Origin: a bacterium 210917-DFI.7.65
GTDB taxonomy: Bacteria > Bacillota > Clostridia > Oscillospirales > Oscillospiraceae
Length of the DNA stretch: 64,000 nt
Reading direction: 5' to 3'
Assembly (NCBI GenBank): GCA_020555865.1
Contig: JAJCJJ010000005.1
Span: 1 to 64,000, forward strand
Shown one piece after another: positions 7,922-17,585 of the stretch (position 1 is its first letter; every line of letters begins with the position of its first letter). Made by a program: the position numbers and the translations under genes. Under the pieces are notes generated by a model. It made no database searches. It was not told the origin of the DNA and saw nothing but the letters and a program-made list of their open reading frames with translations.

Positions 7922-8771
7922 CGTGACGATGAAGCTGAATATGGATCGCTATCTCCTGCTGGCTCTGGAAGAAGACATTACCAGCGAGGATGTATCGGCC
8001 AACGCAGTGATGAACCGCCCCTGTCTGGGCGAGGTGGAGCTGATCTGCAAACAAAGCGGCGTACTTGCAGGCTTGCAGGTGTTTTCCCGCGTGTTTGAAT
8101 TGCTGGACGAGCGCTTCACCATGGAATCGTTCTGCGCCGACGGCGATCGGGTGGAGCCGGGCCAGCGTCTGGCCCGGCTGCGCGGCGATATCCGCGCTTT
8201 GCTTTCCGGTGAGCGCACAGCGCTGAACTTTTTGCAGCGCATGAGCGGCATCGCCACCCATACCGCCGAACTGGTGTCCCTGCTGCAAGGCAGCGGCATC
8301 ACGCTGCTGGACACCCGCAAAACCACCCCCAACCTGCGGATCTTTGAAAAATATGCCGTCACCGTGGGCGGCGGCACCAACCACCGCTATAACCTCTCCG
8401 ACGGCGTGATGCTCAAGGATAACCACATCGGCGCCGCCGGCGGCATCAAACCCGCCGTAGCGCGCGCCCGCGCCTACGCGCCCTTTGTGCGCAAGATCGA
8501 GGTAGAAACCGAAACGCTGGAGCAGGTACGCGAAGCGGTGGAGGCCGGGGCAGACATCATCATGCTCGACAACATGGATCCGGAGACGATGAAGGAAGCC
8601 GTGGCTCTGATCGCAGGCCGGGCGCAGACGGAATGCTCCGGCAACGTTACTGCAGAAAAGATTGCACAGCTACGGGATATCGGCGTCGATTATATCTCCT
8701 CCGGCGCGCTGACCCATTCCTCCCCGATCCTCGACTTGTCGTTGAAACACCTCCGCCCCGTGGAAGCTTAA
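7902..8771 (+). CDS. nadC: Nicotinate-nucleotide diphosphorylase (carboxylating)
   Basis: 289 residues, normal length. It converts quinolinate and PRPP to nicotinate mononucleotide and CO2. Family motifs are clear: LDTRKTTPNLR, GGGTNHRYNLSDGVMLKDNH and DIIMLDNM. The start is ATG 7902, or 7908 two codons later; AGGAGG (7892-7897) suits either. It overlaps nadB by 20 bases, indicating translational coupling. Confidence 0.98.
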   Translation: MNMSISDVTMKLNMDRYLLLALEEDITSEDVSANAVMNRPCLGEVELICKQSGVLAGLQVFSRVFELLDERFTMESFCADGDRVEPGQRLARLRGDIRALLSGERTALNFLQRMSGIATHTAELVSLLQGSGITLLDTRKTTPNLRIFEKYAVTVGGGTNHRYNLSDGVMLKDNHIGAAGGIKPAVARARAYAPFVRKIEVETETLEQVREAVEAGADIIMLDNMDPETMKEAVALIAGRAQTECSGNVTAEKIAQLRDIGVDYISSGALTHSSPILDLSLKHLRPVEA

Positions 8772-8859
8772 ACGGGCGGACGCAAATTCCCGCACAGGGA
8801 TTCACTTTTCCGTTCCTCCTTCCGGAGGAACCGTATTCCAATCCGAAAGGAGCGTTTTT

Positions 8860-9408
8860 ATGGCTGGGGAAGACCGGCGCAAAAAAATACTGCAGCTGCT
8901 CAAAGGACAGATTCTGAACGGCTCACAGCTGGCAAAACAGCTCAACGTCAGCCGGCAGGTTATCGTACAGGACATCGCCCTGCTGCGCACCTCCGGCAGC
9001 GAGATCCTCTCCACCCGCCAGGGCTACATCCTCTCGGCGGACAACACCTGCACCCGCACTTATCACGTCCGCTGCCCCGAATCTGAGATTGAACCGATGC
9101 TCAATGTGTTTGTGGACGCCGGCGGCACGGTGCAGGATATCTTTGTGATCCACAACACTTACGGCGTGATCCGCGCTGAGCTGCATCTGTGCAACCGGCG
9201 GGAAGTGAAGCAGTTTATTGAAAGCATTCACACCGGACGGGAAGCGGCTCTGCACGGGCTGTGCAAAGGCGGCCACTGGCACACTGTTTCCGCCGACACG
9301 GAAAACGCCCTGGATCTCATCGCCCAGGAACTGCGTGCCCGGGGCTACCTGATCGAACGAACCGGCGGCAGTGAGTCTGGTAACGCAGATGGCGGCAAAA
9401 GGGGCTGA
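8860..9408 (+). CDS. niaR: NiaR niacin-responsive repressor (HTH_11 + 3H domain)
   Basis: 182 residues with GGAG before the ATG. The N-terminal winged helix (about 7-58) has the pattern LLKGQILNGSQLAKQLNVSR. The C-terminal 3H domain (about 70-165) has conserved metal-binding histidines (TYHV, VIHNTYG, ESIHTGREAALHGLCKGGHWHT). NiaR proteins repress NAD-synthesis and niacin-uptake genes when niacin is present. Its place as the last gene of nadABC fits self-regulation of the operon. 88 bases separate it from nadC. Confidence 0.93.
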   Translation: MAGEDRRKKILQLLKGQILNGSQLAKQLNVSRQVIVQDIALLRTSGSEILSTRQGYILSADNTCTRTYHVRCPESEIEPMLNVFVDAGGTVQDIFVIHNTYGVIRAELHLCNRREVKQFIESIHTGREAALHGLCKGGHWHTVSADTENALDLIAQELRARGYLIERTGGSESGNADGGKRG

Positions 9409-9457
9409 TTCCCTGTTTTTGTAAACCTTTCTTCCTTATTTTTGTGGATTTTACCTC

Positions 9458-9487
9458 TTGTTGCACGCTGCATGCCTCTGCTACAAT
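9458..9487 (+). promoter_or_regulatory. Promoter of the SEC-C protein gene
   Basis: TTGTTG (9458-9463) and TACAAT (9482-9487) with an 18-base spacer. No clear terminator was seen between niaR and this promoter. Confidence 0.5.
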
Positions 9488-9535
9488 AAAGAATAATTGA
9501 TACTTCACTCGAAATTGAAAAGGATGGATGAACGC

Positions 9536-10426
9536 ATGAATAACGCCGCATCTTTGACGAAGATGAAAAAAGATGAGCTCGTGGAGCTTTGCAAACAGAA
9601 AGGCCTGACCGGTTATTCCAAATTGAAAAAGGACGAGCTGGTGGCGCTGTTGAGCGAAGCCATGGGTGCCGGCGCACAAGCAGCTCCCTCCGCCGCGCCT
9701 GAGCAGGCCGAAGCTGCAGAGAAAACGGCTGGCGCAGCGGCAGCGCCCCGCGCCGAAGCATCCGGTACCGCCGACAGCGCACTGGGCCGTTACTGCACCG
9801 CGCTGGTTAATTTGTGGGGTATTGCTCCCGCCGCCATGGTGGCTGCAGTATACAACCAGTTCACCGGTTCTTCCGTCACCGCCGAAGACGTGGAAGCCGC
9901 CGCTTCCTGCCCTGTGGTAAACGGCGAACTGATCCATAAAAATCTGGCCGACCGGGACGATGAGATTGCCGCGCTGCGCAAAAAGCAGGCGCATTACAAT
10001 CACTATCTCCCCTCTGCCAACCATATCGACGATTATCTGGATGAGCGCTACCGCGAAAACACCCATGAATTCATCGCCATGCGCGATTTTATGGTGCGTT
10101 CTTTCCATATGAAGGAGGCCCTTGCCACAGCCAACGCCCTGCATATCCTGCAGTATCTGGACACCGAAACCGATGTGAGCTATCTGATGAGTCAGTTGGC
10201 CACCGCCGGCGTCCGTTTTGAAAACGACCAGCAGTTCCGTAACTTCGCCGTGTTGTTGAACCGTATGAAATCCACCGCCCGGTTCTGGGGCTTTTGCGGC
10301 CATACGCCGGAGGAAGCCGAAAACTTCGCTCCTAAGCGCGGCACCGTGCATGTGTATAAAGTGGGGCGCAATGATCCCTGTCCCTGCGGCAGCGGTAAGA
10401 AATATAAAAAGTGCTGCGGCCGGTAA
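9536..10426 (+). CDS. SEC-C zinc-motif protein with Rho-N/SAP-like N-terminus
   Basis: 296 residues from ATG 9536; upstream in-frame ATGs at 9497 and 9524 lack a properly spaced ribosome site. Residues about 8-42 hold a Rho-N/SAP-like helix pair ([15 protein letters not shown]), often nucleic-acid binding. An Ala-rich linker (about 45-75) and a helical middle region of unknown function follow. The C-terminus ends in a SEC-C motif ([16 protein letters not shown]), the zinc module of SecA and many regulatory proteins. The combination suggests a cytoplasmic RNA- or protein-binding factor; specific function unknown. Confidence 0.85.
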   Translation: MNNAASLTKMKKDELVELCKQKGLTGYSKLKKDELVALLSEAMGAGAQAAPSAAPEQAEAAEKTAGAAAAPRAEASGTADSALGRYCTALVNLWGIAPAAMVAAVYNQFTGSSVTAEDVEAAASCPVVNGELIHKNLADRDDEIAALRKKQAHYNHYLPSANHIDDYLDERYRENTHEFIAMRDFMVRSFHMKEALATANALHILQYLDTETDVSYLMSQLATAGVRFENDQQFRNFAVLLNRMKSTARFWGFCGHTPEEAENFAPKRGTVHVYKVGRNDPCPCGSGKKYKKCCGR

Positions 10427-10465
10427 ATACCATCCGCGGCGGCACTGTCACGGAGGTGTGTCGCC

Positions 10466-11308
10466 GTGAACGTTGATCTCAGTTCCTTGTCTAAGCTCCT
10501 GGGCCACCTGACGCTGGAGAGTGTTCTTTCCTCCTTGCTGACCCTCTTGGTCTGCCTGATCGTTATCAAGATCCTCTCCCGTCTGCTGCAGCGTATCCTC
10601 CGGCGCACCCAGCTGGACGAGCGGCTTCAGAAATTCCTGCTCAGCGGACTGCGCATCCTCGGCTACATCGTCACGGTAATCATCGTGGCACAGAGTCTGG
10701 GCATCCCATCCACGTCGCTGGTGGCACTGCTCAGCGTGGCTTCGCTGGCAGTTTCGCTGGCAGTGCAGGGGCTGCTGAGCAATGTGGCCGGCGGCATGAT
10801 GCTACTTACCTCGCGTCCCATTTCGTTGGGCGACTATGTGGAGGTGGCTGGCGTCACCGGTTATGTGGACGAGATCGGCATGGTGTACACCAAGCTCCAC
10901 ACCGACGACGGCCAGGTCATTATGCTGCCCAATTCCAGCATTTCCGGCGAACGGATTACCAACTATTCCACCTTGGGCCGCCGCCGTATCGTACTGTCCA
11001 TCGGCGTATCTTATGATGCCGCCGTTCCGGAAGTCCGCACAGCGCTGCTGGAAGCGGCCGCCAGCATTGAAACCCTGCTGGACGATCCCGCCCCGGTGGT
11101 ATATGTGACGGCTTACCAGGAAAGCTGCATCGAATACACTATTTACTGCTGGTGCGTATGGGATGTTTTTTTAAGCACCAAGCTGAAGCTGAACGAGGCC
11201 GTCAAGCGTGCGCTTGATCAGCATCATATTGAAATTCCTTATAATTACCTTAACGTTCGTATTCTGGATGGCAGTGCAGCGCCGCCTGACGGACAGACAC
11301 GAGCATAA
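10466..11308 (+). CDS. MscS-family mechanosensitive ion channel
   Basis: 280 residues, GTG start with GGAGGTG just upstream. Three hydrophobic segments span about residues 18-40, 60-82 and 85-110. The pore helix is rich in Ala and Gly (VSLAVQGLLSNVAGG). The MscS beta domain (SLGDYVEVAGVTGYVDEIGM ... LPNSSI) and an alpha/beta C-terminal domain follow. The channel opens under membrane tension and releases solutes on osmotic downshock. It lies 39 bases after the SEC-C gene and is followed by a terminator, so the two may share a transcript. Confidence 0.95.
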   Translation: MNVDLSSLSKLLGHLTLESVLSSLLTLLVCLIVIKILSRLLQRILRRTQLDERLQKFLLSGLRILGYIVTVIIVAQSLGIPSTSLVALLSVASLAVSLAVQGLLSNVAGGMMLLTSRPISLGDYVEVAGVTGYVDEIGMVYTKLHTDDGQVIMLPNSSISGERITNYSTLGRRRIVLSIGVSYDAAVPEVRTALLEAAASIETLLDDPAPVVYVTAYQESCIEYTIYCWCVWDVFLSTKLKLNEAVKRALDQHHIEIPYNYLNVRILDGSAAPPDGQTRA

Positions 11309-11319
11309 ACGCAGGTTTT

Positions 11320-11354
11320 GCGGGCGGCTTCTGACAGGAAGCCGCCCGCTTTTT
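11320..11354 (+). terminator. Terminator after the MscS gene
   Basis: 12-bp perfect GC stem (11320-11331 with 11338-11349), 6-base loop, then TTTTT. Confidence 0.9.
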
Positions 11355-11818
11355 CTCCGGCGCCGAAAACACGTTTCAAAATCGTTCGAAAGATGTACAG
11401 CATTTTGCTTTCCTCATCTATATATCAGGCAGAAACGACAAAAATGACCGCCGCAGCCCTGTACCTGATCCGAAACCACTGCCGCTTTCTATACCTGCGC
11501 TGCTTACAGTTCAGGCAGGATCAAAATGATTTAACGGCGCCCCTTCTCTCACGGCGCGGGAAATCACGCTGGCAATTATAACAACGATCCCACCCTTATC
11601 CCTTTCCGAAGCTTCGTTTTCCGTTGCCCTGAAGGGCGCTTCCTCAAACAGTTATACTTTGACCGTCTGGAAGAACGAACGCTGTGCCGCTTCCCTCTCG
11701 CTTTTCGCTTCTTTGCCGAAGCCGGAATGGCGCAGCCTGATCACAGGAATGGCCAAAAGATATGTTTTTGTACTTCTATTGGAACAGACCGCTTGAGCGC
11801 CGCGCTTCCCCAAAATGG
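11355..11818. other. Intergenic stretch without a recognisable gene
   Basis: Between the MscS terminator and the next promoter. The reading frames here are short, overlap one another and lack ribosome sites. Nothing supportable was seen. Confidence 0.5.
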
Positions 11819-11847
11819 TAGACTTTTTCCCTGACATCGGATAGAAT
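11819..11847 (+). promoter_or_regulatory. Candidate promoter of the DUF4261 gene
   Basis: TAGACT (11819-11824) and TAGAAT (11842-11847) with a 17-base spacer, 73 bases before the start codon. Confidence 0.4.
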
Positions 11848-11919
11848 ACAGGTAATCCCTGTGTATCTTTTCCCACGCCCGTTCCGGGGATCATCATAAA
11901 ACGATCGGAGGATACCCTC

Positions 11920-12879
11920 ATGGCACTATTTGGAAAAAAGAAAGCCGCAAAAGAATCATGCCCGCCCAAAAAAGGCGGCGGACCGGCCGAACCGCAACCG
12001 GTTCTGAAACAGGAGCGAAGCACACAGGATACATTTCAGCACGTCTTTTTCCTCCAACTCCTGTTCCGCAAAATGCCCATGTCCCCCTCCGTCGAAGCGC
12101 TGCAGGCCGCAGCCGAAGCAAAATTCGGCCCGGTAGACATCATTACGGGCCAAGATGGACAGGGATTGTGCAGCTTCGCAGTCAAAAAGTATATCTGCCA
12201 TTTCAAAGACGCATCCCTGCCTGCACAGGTGAATTTTTACAGTCTGTTGGAATGCAGCGCCAAAAAAGAATTATCGCCCCTGCAGCGCACACAGTTTTGG
12301 GATGTGCCCGACGGGGCAGCGCTGTACGACAGCTGCCCATATATCCTGGCAATTTCCGATTTCATGTCCGCCGGCCTGCCCGTCCGGGACCGGTGTAACC
12401 TGCTGATGGATTGGCTGGAGGCCACCTTAACGCTGCTGCCGGACTGTGCGGCAGTGTTCACCCCCTCCTCGGGCAAGCTGGTGACAGCAGAATCCGTACG
12501 CACCTCCCTGGCACAAGGTCCGGACCGGTTCATTGCCCATTGCGTCAATGCGCGTTTTTTCAACATCGACGGCACGGAGGACGACCACGTCGTGGATACC
12601 ACCGGCCTGTTCTCAATCGATCTTCCCGACCTGCAATACCATTTCCACACTCTGGACCCCAATTTCGTGGTAAATCATGCCTACAACCTGGCTTCTTATC
12701 TTCTGGCCAATCCAGAAGCGATTCACTCCGGCGATACGGTAGACGGCATCGCCCCCGCCACCGGCGCCATGTGCCGTGACATTCAGTGGCGCTGTCAGTA
12801 TGAAGACGCCCTGATTCAGCCGGTTCGGCCGGTGCTGGACGTTTGCCCTGGTCCCTTTGCCGCAGGACAGCGCGGATAA
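11920..12879 (+). CDS. DUF4261 domain-containing protein
   Basis: 319 residues, with CGGAGGA upstream of the ATG. The first 35 residues are charged and low in complexity. The DUF4261 domain fills most of the rest, with the characteristic C-terminal stretch (VNARFFNI, DTTGLFSIDLPDLQYHF). The family is common in Firmicutes and Bacteroidetes, sometimes near toxin-immunity genes. No toxin gene is seen here and the function is unknown. No signal peptide or membrane span is visible, so it is probably cytoplasmic. It stands alone with its own candidate promoter and a shared terminator. Confidence 0.75.
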   Translation: MALFGKKKAAKESCPPKKGGGPAEPQPVLKQERSTQDTFQHVFFLQLLFRKMPMSPSVEALQAAAEAKFGPVDIITGQDGQGLCSFAVKKYICHFKDASLPAQVNFYSLLECSAKKELSPLQRTQFWDVPDGAALYDSCPYILAISDFMSAGLPVRDRCNLLMDWLEATLTLLPDCAAVFTPSSGKLVTAESVRTSLAQGPDRFIAHCVNARFFNIDGTEDDHVVDTTGLFSIDLPDLQYHFHTLDPNFVVNHAYNLASYLLANPEAIHSGDTVDGIAPATGAMCRDIQWRCQYEDALIQPVRPVLDVCPGPFAAGQRG

Positions 12880-12907
12880 CATTTTTCCGCAAAAGAAAGC
12901 GAAATCA

Positions 12908-12952
12908 CAATACAGAGGGTAACTTTTGTCGAAAAAGTTGCCCTCTGTATTG
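12908..12952. terminator. Bidirectional hairpin between DUF4261 and udp
   Basis: Long stem (12908-12919 with 12941-12952, then 12921-12927 with 12933-12939, one T-G mismatch) between two convergent genes. Confidence 0.7.
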
Positions 12953-13007
12953 CATCTTATCCAATTTCGCACCACATTCCGTCAATGGCCGGGCCTTTTA
13001 CCGGGCC

Positions 13008-13778
13008 TCAACGGGCTGTCGAATCCGCTTCAATCAACCGCCGCAGGGCTTCCACCCCCACAGTGATGGCCCCCTCAGCGTCAAATACAGCATCCTGATC
13101 AAGCCCCGCTTTTTCCCGCTCCTGATTCCACAAGGCGCTGAACACCGCTCCGCACCGCACGCCCCGAGCCGCCGCCACAGTGAACAGCGCCGCGCTCTCC
13201 ATCTCACTGGCCAGCGCGCCCAGCCGTTTCCAAGCCTCCCATTTATACAGCAGCTCCGGCTCCACCGGCATGGTTTCCGGCGTATGCTGCCCATAAAAAG
13301 AATCCTTGCATTGAACCACCCCCGTATGAAAGGGCTTCCCCAAGGCGCGGGCCGCATCCACCAGCGCACAAGTGGTGGCAAAATCCGGCACAGCGGGAAA
13401 TTCAATAGGCGCGTACTCCCTGCTGGTCCCTTCCATACGGATCGCGCCGGTGGCAATGATCACATCGCCGGCACGCACCGGAAGCGCCATACCGCCGCAT
13501 GTTCCCACACGAATAAACGTATGGGCGCCGATGGCGATAAGTTCCTCCATGGCGATGGCCGCAGATGGCCCGCCGATGCCTGTAGAACAGACGCTGACGC
13601 GTTCTCCTGCCAAAACACCGCTATAAACTGTAAATTCCCGATTCTGGGATACCTGCTCCGCTTTTTCAAACCGCGCAGCAATCGCCGCACAGCGCCCCGG
13701 ATCTCCGGGCAGGATGCAGTAGCGGCCCACATCTCCCGCTTTGCAGCGGATATGGAACTGTACTTCTTCTTTCTTCAT
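13008..13778 (-). CDS. udp: Uridine phosphorylase (nucleoside phosphorylase family)
   Basis: 256 residues from ATG 13778, preceded by AAAGGAGG; an in-frame upstream start at 13823 is less likely. The phosphate-binding loop ILPGDPGR is at about residues 20-30. The motifs [23 protein letters not shown] and [16 protein letters not shown] (substrate-binding Glu-Met-Glu) are those of the NP-I family and match Udp best. It splits uridine to uracil and ribose-1-phosphate. Its start is 29 bases after the trkH stop on the same strand, so it is probably on that transcript. Purine nucleoside phosphorylase is the main alternative. Confidence 0.9.
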   Translation of the reverse strand: MKKEEVQFHIRCKAGDVGRYCILPGDPGRCAAIAARFEKAEQVSQNREFTVYSGVLAGERVSVCSTGIGGPSAAIAMEELIAIGAHTFIRVGTCGGMALPVRAGDVIIATGAIRMEGTSREYAPIEFPAVPDFATTCALVDAARALGKPFHTGVVQCKDSFYGQHTPETMPVEPELLYKWEAWKRLGALASEMESAALFTVAAARGVRCGAVFSALWNQEREKAGLDQDAVFDAEGAITVGVEALRRLIEADSTAR

Positions 13779-13807
13779 CGAAAAACAGCCTCCTTTCAAC
13801 AACCGTC

Positions 13808-15259
13808 TCACCGGTTCGACCACACGGAAGGGAAAAACAGCAGCAGAATCGGCATAATTTCCAAGCGCCCGGCCAGCATTCCGAAACAGAAGAACAGCTT
13901 GGTCGGAGCAGAAAAGACATTGAACGTGCTGGCCGGCCCGGCCAATTCAATGCCGGTACCGGTATTGCTGACACAGGCAATGGCCGCGGACAGGCTGGTT
14001 CCCAGCGTGTGCCCGTCCACAGAACTGATTGCGGCCAGCAGCAGGATAATGATAATATAGGAGAAAAAATAGAGCGAGGCTGCCGTTAACACCGGTTCTT
14101 CCACCCGCCGGCCATCCACACAGATGGCGCGCACCACACGGGGATGGATCACGCTGTGCAGCTGGCGGTACATAATGCGGAAGAGCAGCGTAAAACGCTG
14201 CACCTTAATGCCGCCCGCTGTGGAGGCAGAACATCCGCCCACCGCCATTAGAAGCAGCAGCAGCATTTGGGAAAAAGCGGGCCACTGCCCGAAATCCGTG
14301 CTGGCAAAAGCGGTGGTGCTGGATACGGACACCGTCTGAAATATGGCGTGCCCGATGCTCTCCAGCGCGCCGAAGCCACTGTGCAGCGTCAAATCAAGGG
14401 ATATCAATACCATAACCGCCAGGAGCATACGGAAATAAATACGGATTTCCGCATTGTCCCGGAGACGCATGGTGCGCCGGATCAGTACCAGATAAAGCAC
14501 TGTGAAATTCAGGCTGGACAGCAGCATAAACACCACTACAATGACGTTGACTGCCAGTGAATCGTAAAAGCCAAGACTGGCCGACCGGCTGGAAAATCCG
14601 CCAGTTGCCACAGTAGACATCGCGTGGATCATGCTGTCGTACCAGCCCAAGCCGGCAATACGCAGACAAACCGTCTCCGCCGCCGTTAAAATAATATAAA
14701 TGTAATATAGAATTTTGGCGTTCTGCCCAATTTTCGGCGCCAGCTTGGTTTTAATTGGCCCGGGACTTTCGGCCCGCAGCAGAAAGATACTGCCTGCCCC
14801 CAGCTTAGGCAGCAGCGCCAGGGTGAGCACCAGAACGCCCATACCGCCCAACCATTGGGTCAGGCTGCGCCAAAACAACAGCCCCCGCGGCAGCGTCTCC
14901 ACATCGGCGATTAGCGTGGCTCCGGTGGTGGTAAAACCCGAAACCGATTCAAACAGCGCATCGATCACATTGGGAAACACACCGCACATCCAATAGGGTA
15001 CCGCGCCAAATACGGAAATCACAATCCAGCTGAATGCAACAGCAAAGAAGCCTTCCCGCACCTGGATTTTCGCCTTTCGCTGCTGCTGAAGGCACAACAG
15101 CAGCAAACCGAACACGGTACAGAAAACCGCCGCAGTGCAGAACACAAACGCCACGGACCGCTCGCCGTACAGCAGAGAGACCACCAGTGGCAGCAGCATA
15201 CAGCCTCCCTCCAGGGCCAGCGTTAAGCCCATCACTTTACAGATCAGGTTGTGATTCAT
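13808..15259 (-). CDS. trkH: TrkH/KtrB-type potassium uptake channel subunit
   Basis: 483 residues from ATG 15259 (a start at 15295 is possible; both ribosome sites are weak). It has four repeats of membrane-pore-membrane organisation. The pore loops are visible: [31 protein letters not shown] and [12 protein letters not shown], each with the selectivity-filter Gly or its equivalent. The protein lets K+ into the cell and is normally gated by a cytoplasmic TrkA/KtrA partner, which is not in this window. It is followed by udp. Confidence 0.93.
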   Translation of the reverse strand: MNHNLICKVMGLTLALEGGCMLLPLVVSLLYGERSVAFVFCTAAVFCTVFGLLLLCLQQQRKAKIQVREGFFAVAFSWIVISVFGAVPYWMCGVFPNVIDALFESVSGFTTTGATLIADVETLPRGLLFWRSLTQWLGGMGVLVLTLALLPKLGAGSIFLLRAESPGPIKTKLAPKIGQNAKILYYIYIILTAAETVCLRIAGLGWYDSMIHAMSTVATGGFSSRSASLGFYDSLAVNVIVVVFMLLSSLNFTVLYLVLIRRTMRLRDNAEIRIYFRMLLAVMVLISLDLTLHSGFGALESIGHAIFQTVSVSSTTAFASTDFGQWPAFSQMLLLLLMAVGGCSASTAGGIKVQRFTLLFRIMYRQLHSVIHPRVVRAICVDGRRVEEPVLTAASLYFFSYIIIILLLAAISSVDGHTLGTSLSAAIACVSNTGTGIELAGPASTFNVFSAPTKLFFCFGMLAGRLEIMPILLLFFPSVWSNR

Positions 15260-15385
15260 CACTCTCTCTTGCCTCTCCCGCAGACGGCGCCGCAAGCCCG
15301 TCCATACTCTCTTTCTTTTTTGTCATTATAGCAAAGGCCGCCCCGATGTGCAAGCAGGGCAGCCGCCGCACATAAACATAACGTT

Positions 15386-15414
15386 TTGTATTTCCCTGTA
15401 AAGTATGCTATAAT
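15386..15414 (+). promoter_or_regulatory. Sigma-A promoter of the FHA-FtsW/PBP operon
   Basis: TTGTAT (15386-15391) and TATAAT (15409-15414) with a 17-base spacer, about 90 bases before the start. Confidence 0.7.
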
Positions 15415-15506
15415 AAGATACTTTCCGTATTGTCTGCGCGCGGCCGCGCCGGTGCCGGTTTCGCTCCGCAACACGATTCCAACCCAACCCCTGAATCTGA
15501 CGAAAT

Positions 15507-17585
15507 ATGGTGACGCTTTTGGATACTCTACTGCAATCGTTCCAACAACTCTTTACAAACTTTCGGGAGGCCCTCTCCAGCGCCCCGATTCCCGCCGCCC
15601 CACTGGCCGGGGCGCTGGGTGCGGCACTGACGCTGGCGCTACATGTGCTGGTTGCCGTGCTGGCAGTGCTCATCGTCTGGCGCTGCGCCGCCTCGCTGCT
15701 GCGCGGCCGGACGGAGGAAGAGCACTGGGGCTTTTTCAGCCTGCCCAACGGCGCAAAACTTCCGCTGAACCACTGGGAAAACATCATCGGCCGGGCCGCT
15801 TCCTGCGACATTGTGCTCTCTTTGCCCACCGTCTCCCGCCAGCACGCCGCCGTGCAGCGGGATGAGGACGGCCTGTGGACCATTTACCCCTTGGGCGGCA
15901 GGGGCGGCGTGGCCGTCAACGGCAAAAAAGTAAACTACCAGCGGGCCATCACGGTGGGCGACAAAGTGACTGTTGGCGGCATAGACCTTTATTTCTTTCC
16001 CGCCAGTGCAGAAGAACTGCGGCAGCAGACCCAGCGCCGTCAGCGCCCCGGCCGCCGCTTTCGGCCCACGACGACGCTGGCCTATCTCACAGCGTTTCAA
16101 GGGCTTTTGCTCCTGGAGCTGGTATACGCCAAAGGCGCGGAATTCACCTCTTTGCTCATGGGGTGCTTCGGTGTATTGTGCGCGGCCATGTGGGGGCTGT
16201 ACGCCCTGTACCGTCTGTTCCGGCGCACCGGATTCGAGCTGGAAAGCCTGGCGTTCTTTCTCACATCGCTGTGCCTGTGCATCACAGCCTCTTCTTCGAT
16301 TTCCACACTGCCCAAGCAAACTGTTTCCGTGTTGCTGGGCCTGTTTGCCTTTGTCCTGCTGGGGCTGTTCCTGCGGGATCTGGCCATTGCCAAAAAGCTG
16401 CGCTGGCCCGTGGCCATTGCCGCCTGCGCCTTGCTGGCCTTTAACGTACTTTTCGGCCAGCAGCTGTTCGGTGCGCGCAACTGGGTCAGCATTGGTCCCT
16501 TATCGTTCCAGCCTTCGGAATTCGTGAAAGTGGCCTTTATTCTGGCCGGTGCAGAAACCATGGATCGCCTGTTCGCCCGCCGGAATCTGATTTTCACCAT
16601 TCTCTTTTCCCTGTTTTGTGTCGGCTGTCTGGCACTGATGAGCGATTTCGGCACGGCGCTGATTTTCTTCATTGCCTTTCTGGCCATCGCATTCCTGCGC
16701 AGCGGCGATCTGCCCAGCATTGCTATGATCTGCGCCGCCGCCGCGGCCGGCTGCGGCGTGGTGCTGAAATTCAAGCCCTACATCGCAAACCGCTTTGCCG
16801 CTTGGCAGCATGTGTGGGAATTTGCCGACACCACCGGCTACCAGCAGACCCGCACCATGTCTGCGGCCGCCAGCGGCGGGCTGTTTGGCAACGGCGCAGA
16901 CAACGGCTGGCTCAAATACGTGGGCGCGTCCAACACCGACCTTGTGTTCGGTATGGTGGCCGAAGAACTGGGGCTGATCGTGGCTGTGCTGACAGTAGTA
17001 TGTATTGTCACGTTTTCTTTGTTCACTATAAAAGCCGCCGCCACCTCCCGCTCCACCTTTTACACCATCGCCGCCTGCTCCACCTCCACTATGCTGGTGT
17101 TTCAGACCGTCCTGAATGTGCTCGGATCCGTGGACCTGCTGCCCCTGACGGGCGTAACATTTCCCTTCCTCTCCTGCGGCGGATCCAGCATGATAGCCTG
17201 CTGGGCCCTGCTGGCTTTTATCAAAGCCGGAGATAACCGCCAAAATTCCGGTCTGGCCGTGCGCCTGCCGGGCCGGAGGGACGAACCGATCCGCTCCGGC
17301 GGAGGCGGCGATCCCATGCTGGAATTTGATCCCTCCGTCTTTGACAGCCCCTCTGTCCCCCCTCGCCGTTCCGCTCCCGCCATCGACATTCCTTTGAGCA
17401 AACCGCGCCGGCACAGCCATGTGGATGATGTGATGGCAGATCTCGGCAGCATCGACTTTGCCCATCTTGACACCATCGGAGAAGACTGCGGCATCGACGT
17501 TCCCCTGCCCGGCGAAGAGCGCGGCCGAAAACGGCGCTCTTCCATCGACATCCCCGTTGACGACCGGAAAGGAGCAAAACGATGA
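15507..17585 (+). CDS. FHA-domain/FtsW-RodA-SpoVE fusion (SEDS glycosyltransferase)
   Basis: 692 residues. A membrane helix (about 35-62) is followed by a forkhead-associated domain (about 75-170) with the phosphothreonine-binding pattern IIGRAASCDIVL ... SRQHAAV. A SEDS core of about ten helices (190-580) carries SDFGTALIFF and PLTGVTFPFLSCGGSS, then a charged tail of about 110 residues. SEDS proteins polymerise peptidoglycan from lipid II. The fused FHA suggests control by a PknB-type kinase. No strong ribosome site precedes the ATG. The stop overlaps the next start (ATGA), coupling it to its penicillin-binding partner. Confidence 0.93.
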   Translation: MVTLLDTLLQSFQQLFTNFREALSSAPIPAAPLAGALGAALTLALHVLVAVLAVLIVWRCAASLLRGRTEEEHWGFFSLPNGAKLPLNHWENIIGRAASCDIVLSLPTVSRQHAAVQRDEDGLWTIYPLGGRGGVAVNGKKVNYQRAITVGDKVTVGGIDLYFFPASAEELRQQTQRRQRPGRRFRPTTTLAYLTAFQGLLLLELVYAKGAEFTSLLMGCFGVLCAAMWGLYALYRLFRRTGFELESLAFFLTSLCLCITASSSISTLPKQTVSVLLGLFAFVLLGLFLRDLAIAKKLRWPVAIAACALLAFNVLFGQQLFGARNWVSIGPLSFQPSEFVKVAFILAGAETMDRLFARRNLIFTILFSLFCVGCLALMSDFGTALIFFIAFLAIAFLRSGDLPSIAMICAAAAAGCGVVLKFKPYIANRFAAWQHVWEFADTTGYQQTRTMSAAASGGLFGNGADNGWLKYVGASNTDLVFGMVAEELGLIVAVLTVVCIVTFSLFTIKAAATSRSTFYTIAACSTSTMLVFQTVLNVLGSVDLLPLTGVTFPFLSCGGSSMIACWALLAFIKAGDNRQNSGLAVRLPGRRDEPIRSGGGGDPMLEFDPSVFDSPSVPPRRSAPAIDIPLSKPRRHSHVDDVMADLGSIDFAHLDTIGEDCGIDVPLPGEERGRKRRSSIDIPVDDRKGAKR

